From CAYZMH01 sp964479445 (GTDB taxonomy: Bacteria; Bacteroidota; Bacteroidia; Bacteroidales; GCA-2748055), in assembly GCA_964479445.1 (NCBI GenBank), contig CAYZMH010000005.1:7582-71581 (forward strand): DNA of 64,000 nucleotides. Direction: 5' to 3'. Under the pieces are notes generated by a model, which was not told the origin of the DNA, made no database searches, and saw only the letters and a list, made by a program, of their open reading frames with translations. This document shows positions 53,993 to 63,238 of the stretch, in pieces (position 1 is the stretch's first letter; the number at the start of each line of letters is the position of its first letter). Both the position numbers and the translations under genes were made by a program.

Positions 53993-54030
53993 TTATTTTG
54001 TATATCCTGATTGTACATTTCCTTTTGAAG

Positions 54031-54054
54031 GGCTATAAAATGGCGTTTATAGCC
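54031..54054. terminator. Hairpin between convergent genes
   Basis: A perfect 9-base stem (GGCTATAAA / TTTATAGCC) with a 6-base loop sits between the stops of the HU-SPOR gene and metG. There is no T tract on either side, so it may be a weak two-way terminator or an mRNA end. Confidence 0.4.
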
Positions 54055-54059
54055 ATACG

Positions 54060-56093
54060 CTAATTTACCTGGGCCCCGTTTTCTGCTTCGGGGGAAGGCT
54101 CTACGAAACGGAGTTTACCGTCCGGGTTCTCCGACAGCAGTAACATGCCGCGTGACTCAATGCCCCGGATCTTACGGGGTGCCAGGTTAACCAGAACGCA
54201 TACCTTCTTGCCCGGGAGCGCATTGGGTTCATAATATTCAGCAATGCCTGAAATGATGGTTCGCTGATCCAGTCCGGTATCCACCCGCATCCTGATCAGC
54301 TTTTTGGTTTTGGCCACTTTTTCAGCCTCCAGGATAGTGCCGACGCGAATATCCATCCCGGTGAAATCCTCGAAGGAAATCTCCTCTTTCTGATCAGCGA
54401 CAGGCTTTTCTTCTTCCACCGAAACCCGGGTGTTTTGCAGTTTATCCAATTGTTGCTGCACCTGCTCATCTTCTACCTTTTCAAAAAGGAGCGCTGCTTT
54501 ATTTACCTGGTGCCCGCTCTCCAGCAGGTCGCTTTCCCCCACCTGTTTCCAGCGTGTCTCTCCGAAGTTGATAAACTCCCTGAGGCGCTGCATGGAGAAG
54601 GGTAGGAAGGGATCAAGCAGAATGGTGAGGTTGGCCGTGATCTGCATGGCGATGTTGAGAATGGTTTTTACGCGTTCTTCATCGGTTTTGATCAGTTTCC
54701 ATGGTTCGGTGTCGGCCAGGTACTTGTTGCCGAGCCTGGCCAGATCCATGGCATATTTTACCGCCTCCCGGAACCGGAAGGCATCCAGGCTTTTCTCCAC
54801 CGACCGGGCGATGGTTTCAATGGAGGAGAGGGTTTCCCGGTCAAAATTGGTCAGCTCCTGACGGGCAGGAATTTTGCCATCAAAATACTTGTTGGTCAAT
54901 ACAATAGCCCGGTTCACAAAATTACCCAAAATAGCCACCAGTTCATGGTTATTGCGGTTCTGGAAATCTTTCCAGGTAAAGTCGTTGTCTTTGTTTTCCG
55001 GGGCGTTGGCGCAGAGAACATATCGCAGGACATCCTGCTTACCGGGAAAATCCTCCAGGTATTCATGGAGCCAGACTGCCCAGTTACGGGAGGTGGAGAT
55101 CTTATCATTTTCCAGGTTCAGGAACTCATTGGCCGGTACGTTATCGGGCAGTATGTAGGATCCCTCCGCTTTCAGCATGGCGGGAAAAATAATGCAGTGA
55201 AATACGATGTTATCTTTCCCGATGAAGTGGATCAACCGGGTGTCGTCACTTTTCCAGTATTTCTCCCAATCGGGCGTAAGTTCCCGGGTTGCGGAGATGT
55301 AGCCGATCGGGGCGTCAAACCATACATAGAGTACTTTACCTTCTGCATTTTCAAGGGGTACCGGCACTCCCCAGTCCAGGTCACGGCTGACTGCCCTTGG
55401 CTGAAGCCCCTGGTCGAGCCACGACTTGCATTGTCCGTATACATTGGGCTTCCACTCCCTGTGTTCTTCCAGGATCCACTGGCGCAGCCAGGGCTCATAC
55501 TGATCCAGGGGCAGGTACCAGTGCCTGGTCTCCTTCAGAACCGGTTTACTGCCGCTGATCGTGGAGGTGGGATTACCCAGTTCATTCGGACTGAGTGATG
55601 AGCCGCACTGTTCGCACTGGTCGCCGTAGGCTCCGGGATTGCTGCAATGCGGACAGGCACCGGTGATGTAGCGGTCGGCCAGGAATGCCCGGGCCTCCTG
55701 GTCGTAGTATTGTTCCGATGTCTTTTCAATGAATTTTCCCTCGTCGTACAACTTCCTGAAGAACCCGGATGCCGTTTCATAGTGTGCTTTGTTGGAGGTG
55801 CGGGAGTAAATATCGAAGGTGATCCCGAATGATTCGAACGATCGTTTATTCATTTCGTGATAACGGTCAACGATATCCTGGGGAGAGACCCCTTCCTTAC
55901 GGGCTTTCAGGGTGATGGGAACACCATGCTCATCGGATCCGCATATAGCGAGGACCTCCTTCTCCTGCAGGCGGAGATAACGGGTGTAAATATCGGAGGG
56001 AACATAAACGCCTGCCAGGTGACCCAGGTGGATCGGACCGTTGGCATAGGGCAGGGCAGAGGTGATCAGGTAGCGTTTGTACTCTTTCTTCAT
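54060..56093 (-). CDS. metG: Methionyl-tRNA synthetase
   Basis: Charges tRNA-Met. The 677-residue class I enzyme has SALPYANGPIHLGHLAGVYV (HIGH motif as HLGH), the zinc-knuckle region with CPHCSN and CEQCGSS, a KMSKS-like KISTSRNW in place of KMSKS, and the C-terminal EMAP/tRNA-binding domain (MDIRVGTILEAEKVAKTKKL) that gives a dimeric enzyme. The length is normal for this two-domain type. It has its own promoter box at 56123-56130. Confidence 0.96.
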   Translation of the reverse strand: MKKEYKRYLITSALPYANGPIHLGHLAGVYVPSDIYTRYLRLQEKEVLAICGSDEHGVPITLKARKEGVSPQDIVDRYHEMNKRSFESFGITFDIYSRTSNKAHYETASGFFRKLYDEGKFIEKTSEQYYDQEARAFLADRYITGACPHCSNPGAYGDQCEQCGSSLSPNELGNPTSTISGSKPVLKETRHWYLPLDQYEPWLRQWILEEHREWKPNVYGQCKSWLDQGLQPRAVSRDLDWGVPVPLENAEGKVLYVWFDAPIGYISATRELTPDWEKYWKSDDTRLIHFIGKDNIVFHCIIFPAMLKAEGSYILPDNVPANEFLNLENDKISTSRNWAVWLHEYLEDFPGKQDVLRYVLCANAPENKDNDFTWKDFQNRNNHELVAILGNFVNRAIVLTNKYFDGKIPARQELTNFDRETLSSIETIARSVEKSLDAFRFREAVKYAMDLARLGNKYLADTEPWKLIKTDEERVKTILNIAMQITANLTILLDPFLPFSMQRLREFINFGETRWKQVGESDLLESGHQVNKAALLFEKVEDEQVQQQLDKLQNTRVSVEEEKPVADQKEEISFEDFTGMDIRVGTILEAEKVAKTKKLIRMRVDTGLDQRTIISGIAEYYEPNALPGKKVCVLVNLAPRKIRGIESRGMLLLSENPDGKLRFVEPSPEAENGAQVN

Positions 56094-56122
56094 GCGTTGT
56101 GGGTTTCATGATGGAACAGGTG

Positions 56123-56130
56123 CAAAGATA
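56123..56130 (-). promoter_or_regulatory. -7 promoter box for metG
   Basis: Reads TATCTTTG on the minus strand, exact TAnnTTTG, 29 bases before the metG ATG. Confidence 0.55.
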
Positions 56131-56328
56131 CACATTAATCCTTTTTTGAAAATCTTCTTTAATACGTCCCGCACTTCCCCGGTGGGTTCCCGGGAGGCTG
56201 GAGTTGGCTGAATGGTCAACAGGGGGCGTTACCAGCTGTGTATGAAATTAACTGTCTGTAAGTAAACCAATTCACAGGACATTGATTGGTCCTCTCGGTA
56301 AAGCTTTGTACCTTGCAAAAAAAAGCCC

Positions 56329-57243
56329 ATGGTAACACCTCTTCCCCTGGAATCCGGAAATACCATCGGAATAGTCGCACCGGCCCGTTCCATTGAGATG
56401 AAAGAGTTACGCGCATTCATCGCAATGATTGCCGGCAGGGACTATGCGGTTCGTTTCGGCAGGCATCTTTTTGGGAAAGAGGACCAGTTTTCGGGAAGTG
56501 ACAAAGAGCGGAGGGATGACCTGGAAGAGATGATCAGGGATCCACAAGTCAGTGCCGTCATTGCTGCCCGCGGGGGCTATGGAACTGTTCGCATTCTTTC
56601 CAAACTGGATCCGGAGCTGTTCCGGGAGCATCCCAAATGGGTGGTGGGGTACAGCGATATTTCAGCGTTGCACGCATGGCTGAACTACAGGGTTGGAGTG
56701 GAATCGGTGCACGGACCCATGCCGTACTCCTTTTCCACGAATCCCCCGGTGGATGAAGATTCGTTTCAATCCCTCTTCAATATTCTGGAGGGTAACCCGG
56801 TGAGCTATGCCATGGAGCACCATCCCTTTAACAATCCCGGGAAAGCGGCCGGCACGATCGCAGGTGGTAATCTTTCGGTTCTCTACTCCCTGGCAGGTAC
56901 CCCCATAGAACCGGATTACGAGGGGGCGATCCTCTTTTTGGAAGAGGTGGATGAATACCTGTATCATATCGATCGTATGCTGATGAATTTTGAGCTGCGG
57001 GAGGTATTCCGGAAAATCGCCGGCCTGGTGATAGGCGATTTTACCCGGTTAAACGACAATCCCACCCCGTTTGGGGCCGATGCCCTGGAGATGATTGCTG
57101 AAAGGGCCCACCGGTATAATGTACCGGCGCTGTTTGGGTTTCCGGGCGGACATGGAACGCGGAACCGGGCGCTGATATTTGGCAGGGACGGCACATTAAC
57201 CTGTGGGGAGGGGAAAAACCTCCTTCGGTTGTACCGTATCTGA
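56329..57243 (+). CDS. LD-carboxypeptidase (S66 family)
   Basis: Serine peptidase that removes the terminal D-alanine from murein tetrapeptides during peptidoglycan recycling. The 304-residue cytoplasmic protein has the N-terminal GIVAPARS, ARGGYGTVRIL, the nucleophile Ser109 in GYSDISALH, HGPMPYS and the C-terminal LFLEEVDE and GHGTRN that supply Glu and His of the triad. Immune proteins of the MccF type share the fold, but the surrounding peptidoglycan and housekeeping genes favour the recycling role. Followed by yraN 5 bases on. Confidence 0.93.
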   Translation: MVTPLPLESGNTIGIVAPARSIEMKELRAFIAMIAGRDYAVRFGRHLFGKEDQFSGSDKERRDDLEEMIRDPQVSAVIAARGGYGTVRILSKLDPELFREHPKWVVGYSDISALHAWLNYRVGVESVHGPMPYSFSTNPPVDEDSFQSLFNILEGNPVSYAMEHHPFNNPGKAAGTIAGGNLSVLYSLAGTPIEPDYEGAILFLEEVDEYLYHIDRMLMNFELREVFRKIAGLVIGDFTRLNDNPTPFGADALEMIAERAHRYNVPALFGFPGGHGTRNRALIFGRDGTLTCGEGKNLLRLYRI

Positions 57244-57248
57244 TACCT

Positions 57249-57617
57249 ATGGCACATTCCCATGAAGTGGGGCGAACCGCAGAAGAGCTGGCGGAGCGGC
57301 ACCTGGTTTCCCTGGGTTACCGCATCCTGGAGCGAAACTGGTATTCCGGGAAACGGGAAGCAGATATTATCTGTACCCGGGATACCTTCCTGGTACTGGC
57401 CGAAGTAAAAGCGTTTCACCACCACAGGATCACCTTTATCGATGAGGTGGTTTCACGCAGGCAGCAACGTTTCCTGGTGGATACCGCCGAGGCCTATCTG
57501 CGGCTGCATCCCCGGTTGGACCTGCATATCCGTTTTGATGTGATCATCGTGAATTTCCGGGAAAAAGGGTTTTCTATCGAACATATTGAGGATGCATTTT
57601 ACCCCGAAGCCGAATAG
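57249..57617 (+). CDS. YraN family protein (UPF0102)
   Basis: A 122-residue protein with an endonuclease-like core: GRTAEELAERHLVSLGYRILERNW followed by READIICTRDTFLVLAEVKAF, which matches the E-x-D...E-V-K layout of restriction-like nucleases. Family members are widespread, but the role is not established. Its Asp and Glu-Val-Lys are present. Length is normal. It follows the LD-carboxypeptidase gene, and the promoter of the next gene starts 4 bases after its stop. Confidence 0.9.
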   Translation: MAHSHEVGRTAEELAERHLVSLGYRILERNWYSGKREADIICTRDTFLVLAEVKAFHHHRITFIDEVVSRRQQRFLVDTAEAYLRLHPRLDLHIRFDVIIVNFREKGFSIEHIEDAFYPEAE

Positions 57618-57620
57618 CGG

Positions 57621-57628
57621 TATATTTG
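57621..57628 (+). promoter_or_regulatory. -7 promoter box for the DUF502 gene
   Basis: TATATTTG, exact TAnnTTTG, immediately after the yraN stop and 45 bases before the ATG at 57674. Confidence 0.6.
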
Positions 57629-57673
57629 CAGAACCATCACCGCTCAGGTGGTGCATCTAAATCTTACAGACTC

Positions 57674-58240
57674 ATGAAAAGAATCATTCGTTATTTCCTC
57701 CAGGGGATTCTCTACCTGGCACCCCTGGCGATCACAGGGTATATTATTTACATGTTATTCCGGTTTACCGACGGATTGTTGCAGGAATACCTGGAAGCTT
57801 ATCTCCATATCAAGGTACCCGGACTGGGGATATTGATCATTGTGCTTTTCCTGGTGTTGCTGGGATGGGTCGGGCAGTCGATCATTGCCCGGCCGTTCCG
57901 CATTCTGATCAACAAGATCATCAGCCGGGCTCCCCTTGTAAGGGATGTTTATAACATCATCCGGGACCTTTTCTCGGCTCTTGTGGGGAAAGAGAAAAAG
58001 TTTACCCACCCTGTGCTGGTGAAAGTAAACGCGGTCTCCGAACTCGAAAAACTGGGTTTCCTTACCCAGTCAGATCTCAAAAAGCTGGGAGAGAAGGAGA
58101 AGGTGGCAGTCTACTTCCCCCATTCCTATAATTTCTCCGGGGAACTGTTTATTGTTCCGGCTGTTCATGTACGCCCCCTGGATCTACCCCCGGGGGATGT
58201 TATGAAGTTTATCGTATCGGGTGGTGTGGTCAACCTCTAA
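57674..58240 (+). CDS. DUF502 family membrane protein
   Basis: A 189-residue inner-membrane protein with two N-terminal hydrophobic helices (about 9-30 and 50-75) and a soluble C-terminal part. The family signature is visible as RAPLVRDVYNIIRDLF (the I-P-x-V-x-x-I-Y motif) and the segment VYFPHSYNFSGELFIVPAVHV. Function is unknown. The start at 57674 is set by the promoter at 57621-57628. Its stop overlaps by four bases the stop of the convergent LuxE-like gene. Confidence 0.85.
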   Translation: MKRIIRYFLQGILYLAPLAITGYIIYMLFRFTDGLLQEYLEAYLHIKVPGLGILIIVLFLVLLGWVGQSIIARPFRILINKIISRAPLVRDVYNIIRDLFSALVGKEKKFTHPVLVKVNAVSELEKLGFLTQSDLKKLGEKEKVAVYFPHSYNFSGELFIVPAVHVRPLDLPPGDVMKFIVSGGVVNL

Positions 58241-59223
58241 GTAGCCAGTAGGTTACACCCCCGGATGTCTGCATGGTCAAACCGGCCCATTACTTCAAAC
58301 GAGCCGTCTTCATACACCCTGCCCAGGTCGGCGGTGGCAATAAAGGCACATGAATGGATGTTCACCAGGTCGATCACATTGATCCCGCCGGTTCTGCCCG
58401 GCCCCGCAGGTTCCAGTGGATCATGCGGATCGCGGATCGCGATCTTCATCCAGGGTGGAGCGGTAAACCGGTTGTGGCCATGGGAGTATGCCTGGGAGAG
58501 AAGCTCGGTCATTCCGTATTCCGAGTGAATAACAGGTTTACCCAATGAGCTGCACAGTATTTCATGCAGTTCCTCTCTTACCAGCTCTTTTCTCCTTCCT
58601 TTCATACCGCCTGTTTCCATAAGGATGACTTCGGGCGGCAGTTGCATGGGAGATTGCTCTGCCAGGTCCAGCAGGGCAAAGCTTACCCCGAATAGCAGGG
58701 TAGGATGACGGTCGGCAATCCGCTGTTTCAACATTTTTACCAGTGCATCCAGGTTATCCAGGTAGAAACCGCTGTCGGGATGACCGCTTTTTTCAATCAG
58801 CCGGTGGGTCATATACACCAGCGAAGAGTGCTGTTGTTCCAGGTATGAGGGGAGCAGGGCAAGAATGCAGTATTCTTCAGGGATCCCGTATTGATTCCGG
58901 AAGGTGGTGAGGAAACTCCGCTCATACAACCCGGGATCCTTTACATAGTGGCGGCTGGTATTCACCCCGGTGGTACCGCTGCTTTCAAATACCAGTTCCG
59001 GAGTTCCGCCTCCGGTTACCACCTTATGGGATTTAAAGAACCCGATGGGGAGGAAGGGGATCTGCTCAACCGTTGAGACCGATCGGGGATCGATACCCAG
59101 GTTTCGGACAAAGGAACTGTATACCGGGTTACTTTCCGCCTGAACCCGGAATATGTCCAGGGCAGTCTGCTTAAAATCCTCCCGGTCGGACAGGGAGAAG
59201 ATCCTGTCAGCAATTCCATGCAT
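58237..59223 (-). CDS. LuxE-like acyl-protein synthetase
   Basis: A 328-residue enzyme of the LuxE / acyl-protein synthetase group, which activate a fatty acid as acyl-AMP. Visible are the P-loop-like VFESSGTTGVNTSRHYV, the ALLPSYLEQQHSSLVYM segment, METGGMKGRRKELVREEL, and HSEYGMTELLSQAYS. No luxC or luxD partner is present; orphan forms are common in Bacteroidota and their substrate is not known. The ATG at 59223 lies only 4 bases after the -7 box, so the message is probably leaderless. The pgk terminator precedes that promoter. Confidence 0.85.
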   Translation of the reverse strand: MHGIADRIFSLSDREDFKQTALDIFRVQAESNPVYSSFVRNLGIDPRSVSTVEQIPFLPIGFFKSHKVVTGGGTPELVFESSGTTGVNTSRHYVKDPGLYERSFLTTFRNQYGIPEEYCILALLPSYLEQQHSSLVYMTHRLIEKSGHPDSGFYLDNLDALVKMLKQRIADRHPTLLFGVSFALLDLAEQSPMQLPPEVILMETGGMKGRRKELVREELHEILCSSLGKPVIHSEYGMTELLSQAYSHGHNRFTAPPWMKIAIRDPHDPLEPAGPGRTGGINVIDLVNIHSCAFIATADLGRVYEDGSFEVMGRFDHADIRGCNLLAT

Positions 59224-59227
59224 GGTG

Positions 59228-59235
59228 CAAAGATA
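59228..59235 (-). promoter_or_regulatory. -7 promoter box for the LuxE-like gene
   Basis: Reads TATCTTTG on the minus strand, exact TAnnTTTG, four bases before the ATG: predicted leaderless message. Confidence 0.6.
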
Positions 59236-59238
59236 AAG

Positions 59239-59266
59239 AAAGGGTCCCATTAAGCAGGGACCCCTT
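59239..59266 (-). terminator. Terminator after pgk
   Basis: On the minus strand a 10-base stem (AAGGGGTCCC / GGGACCCTTT, one G-U pair) with an 8-base loop, followed by CTTTATC; it begins 27 bases after the pgk stop. Confidence 0.7.
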
Positions 59267-59293
59267 CACAGTTCTTATTAACTAAGCGTTATG

Positions 59294-60511
59294 TTACCCG
59301 CGAATGGCTTTGATACCGGGAAGATTTTTGCCCTCGATATACTCCAGCATGGCACCGCCACCCGTGGAGACGTAGCTCACCCTGTCGGCAAGTCCGAATG
59401 TATTCACGGCCGCCACCGAGTCGCCACCGCCCACCAGGCTGTAGGCACCTTCCGAAGTAGCTTCAGCAATTGCTTTGGCTATACTGACGGTTCCTTCCCG
59501 GAAATTGGACATCTCGAACACCCCCATGGGTCCGTTCCAGAGAATGGTACCGGAATTCCTGATCACTTCGCTGAAGTGTTCGATGGTTTGCTTCCCGATG
59601 TCGAGCCCCATATACCCCTCTTTACCGTCGTCAATGGCAGCATTTTCGGTTGCTGCATCGTTGTCAAACTTGTCGGCCAGTACCTGGTCGACGGGAAGGA
59701 TCAGGTTGACCCCTTTCTCTTCTGCTTTCTGAACCAGGCCCCTGGCCACATCCAGTTTATCTTCTTCGCACAGGGAGTCCCCGATCTCACCGCCACGGGC
59801 CCTGATAAAGGTATAGGTCATACCACCCCCGATGATCAGGTTGTTCACTTTATCAAGCAGGTTCTCGATCACCTGGATCTTGTCGGAGACTTTGGCGCCA
59901 CCCATGATGGCGGTAAAAGGCCTGGAGGGTTCATACAACACTTTGTCCATGGCCTTCAGTTCATTGTTGATCAGGAATCCAAACATCTTCTTCTCTTCGG
60001 GGAAGAAATCGGCGATCACGGCTGTTGAAGCGTGAGCCCTGTGTGCAGTACCAAAGGCGTCATTGACATAGACATCGGCATAGGTGGAGAGTTTTTCGGC
60101 GAATTTACGGGTTTCAGCCTGTTGCTCGGGCGTTTTCACCTTATTCTCGGCGCTGTAGAAACGAAGATTTTCCAGTAACAGGACCTCACCGGGCTTCAGG
60201 GCTGCTGACTTCGTTACCGCCTCTTCCCCGATGCAGTCATCGGCAAACTGAACTTTTTTCCCCAGGTGATCGGATAACACCGGTATCACATGTTTCAGGG
60301 AGAATTTCTCCTCCGGTCCCGATTTGGGGCGTCCCAGGTGGGACATGAGTATGGCCGCACCACCGTCATCCAGGATCTTTTTGATGGAAGGGAGAGCTCC
60401 CCTGACACGGTTGTCGTCGGTTACTTCGAAACTGGCATTCAGCGGGACATTGAAATCTACCCGCACAATCACTTTCTTTCCGGCAAAGTTATAATTGTCA
60501 ATTGTTTGCAT
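59294..60511 (-). CDS. pgk: Phosphoglycerate kinase
   Basis: Transfers phosphate from 1,3-bisphosphoglycerate to ADP in glycolysis. The 405-residue protein has VIVRVDFNVPLNAS, LMSHLGRPK, the AFGTAHRAHAST segment and the C-terminal nucleotide-binding SLVGGGDSVAAVNTFG. Length is normal. It is monocistronic, with a -7 box at 60558-60565 and a terminator at 59239-59266. Confidence 0.97.
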   Translation of the reverse strand: MQTIDNYNFAGKKVIVRVDFNVPLNASFEVTDDNRVRGALPSIKKILDDGGAAILMSHLGRPKSGPEEKFSLKHVIPVLSDHLGKKVQFADDCIGEEAVTKSAALKPGEVLLLENLRFYSAENKVKTPEQQAETRKFAEKLSTYADVYVNDAFGTAHRAHASTAVIADFFPEEKKMFGFLINNELKAMDKVLYEPSRPFTAIMGGAKVSDKIQVIENLLDKVNNLIIGGGMTYTFIRARGGEIGDSLCEEDKLDVARGLVQKAEEKGVNLILPVDQVLADKFDNDAATENAAIDDGKEGYMGLDIGKQTIEHFSEVIRNSGTILWNGPMGVFEMSNFREGTVSIAKAIAEATSEGAYSLVGGGDSVAAVNTFGLADRVSYVSTGGGAMLEYIEGKNLPGIKAIRG

Positions 60512-60557
60512 ATTCGATGATTTTAAGGTGAAACGTTAAAAATGTTCTTTAGCACCC

Positions 60558-60565
60558 CAAAGGTA
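60558..60565 (-). promoter_or_regulatory. -7 promoter box for pgk
   Basis: Reads TACCTTTG on the minus strand, exact TAnnTTTG, 46 bases before the pgk ATG. Confidence 0.55.
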
Positions 60566-60783
60566 TAAAAGAATTTTCATCTGGTTATAATTTTATTTTA
60601 CTCACAACCGTATGATCTGCCCCTGGTTGATGTAATAGGCGGATCAAATTCCCTGTATGAACTGACCGGTCAGGCTATACCCATTTGCAAGCCTGTATTC
60701 AAAGACGTTGCGGGTGACAGAATATGGGTTTCTGATTGGCGTGGAGCGCAATTATTTTTTCATTCACCATGTACATTTTTCGT

Positions 60784-60791
60784 TACCTTTG
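60784..60791 (+). promoter_or_regulatory. -7 promoter box for holB
   Basis: TACCTTTG, exact TAnnTTTG, 34 bases before the holB ATG. Confidence 0.55.
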
Positions 60792-60825
60792 TCAGCATTG
60801 ACATTCGATAGAGTTCCCTTTACCC

Positions 60826-61959
60826 ATGCTATTCAGTGAAGTATTAGGACATAAAGCATTGAAAGAGCGGTTGATCCGAACCGTTAGTGAAGAGCGTATC
60901 CACCACGCACAGATGTTTGTGGGGCCTCCCGGTTCGGGAAAACTTGCCCTTGCTCTTGCCTATGCCCGCTATATTTCATGTAAGCAACCTACGGAATCAG
61001 ATGCCTGCGGAAGTTGTCCCTCCTGCGTGAAATACAGCAAGCTGGCGCATCCCGACCTCCATTTTGTATTCCCGGTGATGACCAATAAAAGGGTTACGAA
61101 AAACCCGGTGAGCGACGACTTTATAGAGACCTGGCGGGAGAAGATCGGGCAAAATCCTTACATATCGGAAAACCAGTGGTACGAAGCTATCGGGGCCGAA
61201 AACAAGCAAGGCTATATCAGCCGAAGGGAGAGCTCCAGCATCCTGGGTAAGCTCAGCCTTAAATCGTATGAATCGGAATACAAGATCATGATCATCTGGC
61301 TGCCGGAAAAGATGAACAGATCGTCGGCCAACACGCTCCTGAAAATGATCGAAGAGCCGCCATCCAAAACCCTTTTCCTGATGGTAGCAGAGAACACGGA
61401 GATGATCCTGCCCACCATCCTCAGCCGGGCACAGAAAATCCAGGTACCACCATTGGATGCAGAGAGTGTCCGGGAGGGATTGCTGAACCTGTTCCCGGAA
61501 AACCCGGGCCTGGTTGATGACGTGGTACGCCGTTCCAGCGGAAATTTCTCCACCGCCCTGCAATTGTTGCAGAACGAGGAGATGGACCGTCTTCATTTTG
61601 ATCAGTTCACCGATTTTATGCGGAAGTGCTACCAGCGGGAGATCATTGCACTGAGCGACTGGGTGGAATCCATTGCCGGATTGGGGCGGGAGCGGATCAA
61701 ATTGTACCTGGAATACGGACTCCGGATGGTTCGTGAGAACTTCATGCTCTATCTGAAACAGCCTCAGATCACCTACCTGACCCGCAAAGAGGCTGATTTT
61801 TCTCAGAAATTTTCTGCCTTTATTCACCCGGGGAATGCATTTGAGATTGCTGCTGAGTTCCAGGAGGCGATCCGGCATATCGAATCAAACGGGTATCCCC
61901 GGCTCGTTCTTATGGACCTTTCCGTGAAAACAATCCTGTTACTTAAACGTCCTGCCTGA
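60826..61959 (+). CDS. holB: DNA polymerase III delta-prime subunit
   Basis: Clamp-loader subunit of the replicase. The 377-residue AAA+ protein has the P-loop-like GPPGSGKLA (no Ser/Thr after Lys, as in the non-hydrolysing delta-prime), the zinc ligands Cys52, Cys61, Cys64 and Cys67 (CGSCPSC), and LSRAQKI with the SRC-like arginine finger. Helical C-terminus of normal length. Next gene, ricT, has its own promoter 50 bases on. Confidence 0.93.
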   Translation: MLFSEVLGHKALKERLIRTVSEERIHHAQMFVGPPGSGKLALALAYARYISCKQPTESDACGSCPSCVKYSKLAHPDLHFVFPVMTNKRVTKNPVSDDFIETWREKIGQNPYISENQWYEAIGAENKQGYISRRESSSILGKLSLKSYESEYKIMIIWLPEKMNRSSANTLLKMIEEPPSKTLFLMVAENTEMILPTILSRAQKIQVPPLDAESVREGLLNLFPENPGLVDDVVRRSSGNFSTALQLLQNEEMDRLHFDQFTDFMRKCYQREIIALSDWVESIAGLGRERIKLYLEYGLRMVRENFMLYLKQPQITYLTRKEADFSQKFSAFIHPGNAFEIAAEFQEAIRHIESNGYPRLVLMDLSVKTILLLKRPA

Positions 61960-61986
61960 AAGGTTGAATGCTGGTTTTATGTTCGT

Positions 61987-62017
61987 TTTGTTTTCCCTGC
62001 TCCTTTGATTAACTTTG
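61987..62017 (+). promoter_or_regulatory. Promoter (-33 and -7) for ricT-gldH-trmB
   Basis: TTTG at 61987-61990, a 19-base spacer, and TAACTTTG at 62010-62017: full consensus. Transcription would start near 62022, exactly where a short GC-rich hairpin begins (GCCGG 62022-62026 / CCGGC 62034-62038); such a 5' stem could stabilise the mRNA. Confidence 0.75.
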
Positions 62018-62059
62018 TCAGGCCGGTGATCAGCCGGCACCATATATATATGGCAGACT

Positions 62060-63238
62060 ATGGAAAGCTTAATAGCGAGAGGTTGTTGCGCCCGAAGAGA
62101 CCTTACACACGATAACGACAATAAAGACCGGATTAGTTTCTATTTTAATCATTGCGGCAAGCTGGAAGCCTTTAACTGGCTCCGGGAGCTGAGTGATGGT
62201 TTTGATATACCCGACGTGGTCGAGGTCCGGTTTAAAAATACCCGCAAAGATTACTACCGGAATGTGAACGGACTTCGTCTTAAACGGGGCGACTTTGTGG
62301 CCGTTGAGGCTTCACCCGGTCATGATATCGGACAGATCACCCTGGCCGGTGAGATCGTGCATAAGCAGATCGACAAGACCAGGCACACCATCCGGCCGGA
62401 GGACCTGAAGAAATTGTACCGAAAGGCCAAGCCGGCAGACCTGGACAAGTGGAAAGAGGCCATTGAACTGGAGCATAATACCATGCTCAAAGCCCGGAAA
62501 ATTGCGGATGACCTGGAACTGAACATGAAGATCGGGGATGTGGAATACCAGGGGGATAAGACCAAAGCGATCTTCTATTACATTGCCGATGAGCGGGTGG
62601 ATTTCAGGCAGTTAATCAAGGTGCTTGCCGAGGAGTTTCGCATACGGATCGAGATGAGGCAGATAGGAGCCCGCCAGGAGGCAGGGCGCATCGGCGGAAT
62701 CGGTACCTGCGGCCGGGAGTTGTGCTGCGCATCTTTCATCACCAATTTCGTATCGGTGACCACCCAATCGGCACGCGTGCAGGAGGTTTCCCTCAATCCG
62801 CAGAAACTGGCCGGACAGTGCGGAAAACTCAAGTGTTGTCTCAATTATGAATTGCCGGGCTATCTCGATGCGCGAAAGGACTTTCCCGATAAAAATATTG
62901 TGCTGAAGACTTGCCAGGGCAATGCCCATCATCAGAAAACCGATGTATACCGGGGTGTTATGTGGTACTCCCTGGAGGGAGAAAATTCCACCAGTCTTCT
63001 CCCGGTAACGGTGGAGCGTGTCATTGAGATCATCCGGTTAAACCGGAACGAGGAGATCCCGGATACCTTGAGCGTGACGCAGGTACTGGCTCCCGAAGGG
63101 AAGCAAAATGATTATCAGAATGTGGTCGGACAGGAGAGCCTGACGCGCTTTGAGGATAAAAACAACCAGGGAAAAGGGAAGAAAAAGAAGAAAAAGCGGA
63201 AAAATTCCAATAACAAGCAACAACGCCGTAAATCATGA
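62060..63238 (+). CDS. PSP1/RicT family regulatory iron-sulphur protein
   Basis: A 392-residue homologue of Bacillus RicT (YaaT), part of a complex that controls RNA processing. The PSP1 domain has GDFVAVEASPGHDIGQI and the cysteine clusters GTCGRELCCASF and CGKLKCCLNYE that bind a 4Fe-4S cluster in relatives; the N-terminus carries two more (RGCCARR). The C-terminal 25 residues are a strongly basic Lys/Arg/Asn tail, perhaps for RNA binding. It overlaps gldH as ATGA. The RicA and RicF partners are not visible here. Confidence 0.9.
   Translation: MESLIARGCCARRDLTHDNDNKDRISFYFNHCGKLEAFNWLRELSDGFDIPDVVEVRFKNTRKDYYRNVNGLRLKRGDFVAVEASPGHDIGQITLAGEIVHKQIDKTRHTIRPEDLKKLYRKAKPADLDKWKEAIELEHNTMLKARKIADDLELNMKIGDVEYQGDKTKAIFYYIADERVDFRQLIKVLAEEFRIRIEMRQIGARQEAGRIGGIGTCGRELCCASFITNFVSVTTQSARVQEVSLNPQKLAGQCGKLKCCLNYELPGYLDARKDFPDKNIVLKTCQGNAHHQKTDVYRGVMWYSLEGENSTSLLPVTVERVIEIIRLNRNEEIPDTLSVTQVLAPEGKQNDYQNVVGQESLTRFEDKNNQGKGKKKKKKRKNSNNKQQRRKS

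Larger units (their letters stand above)
60512..60825. other. Intergenic region between pgk and holB
   Basis: 314 bases between divergent genes. It holds the pgk box (60558-60565) and holB box (60784-60791). One frame is open for about 80 codons (60569-60813, +) with no start codon; see findings. No RNA gene is seen. Confidence 0.6.
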
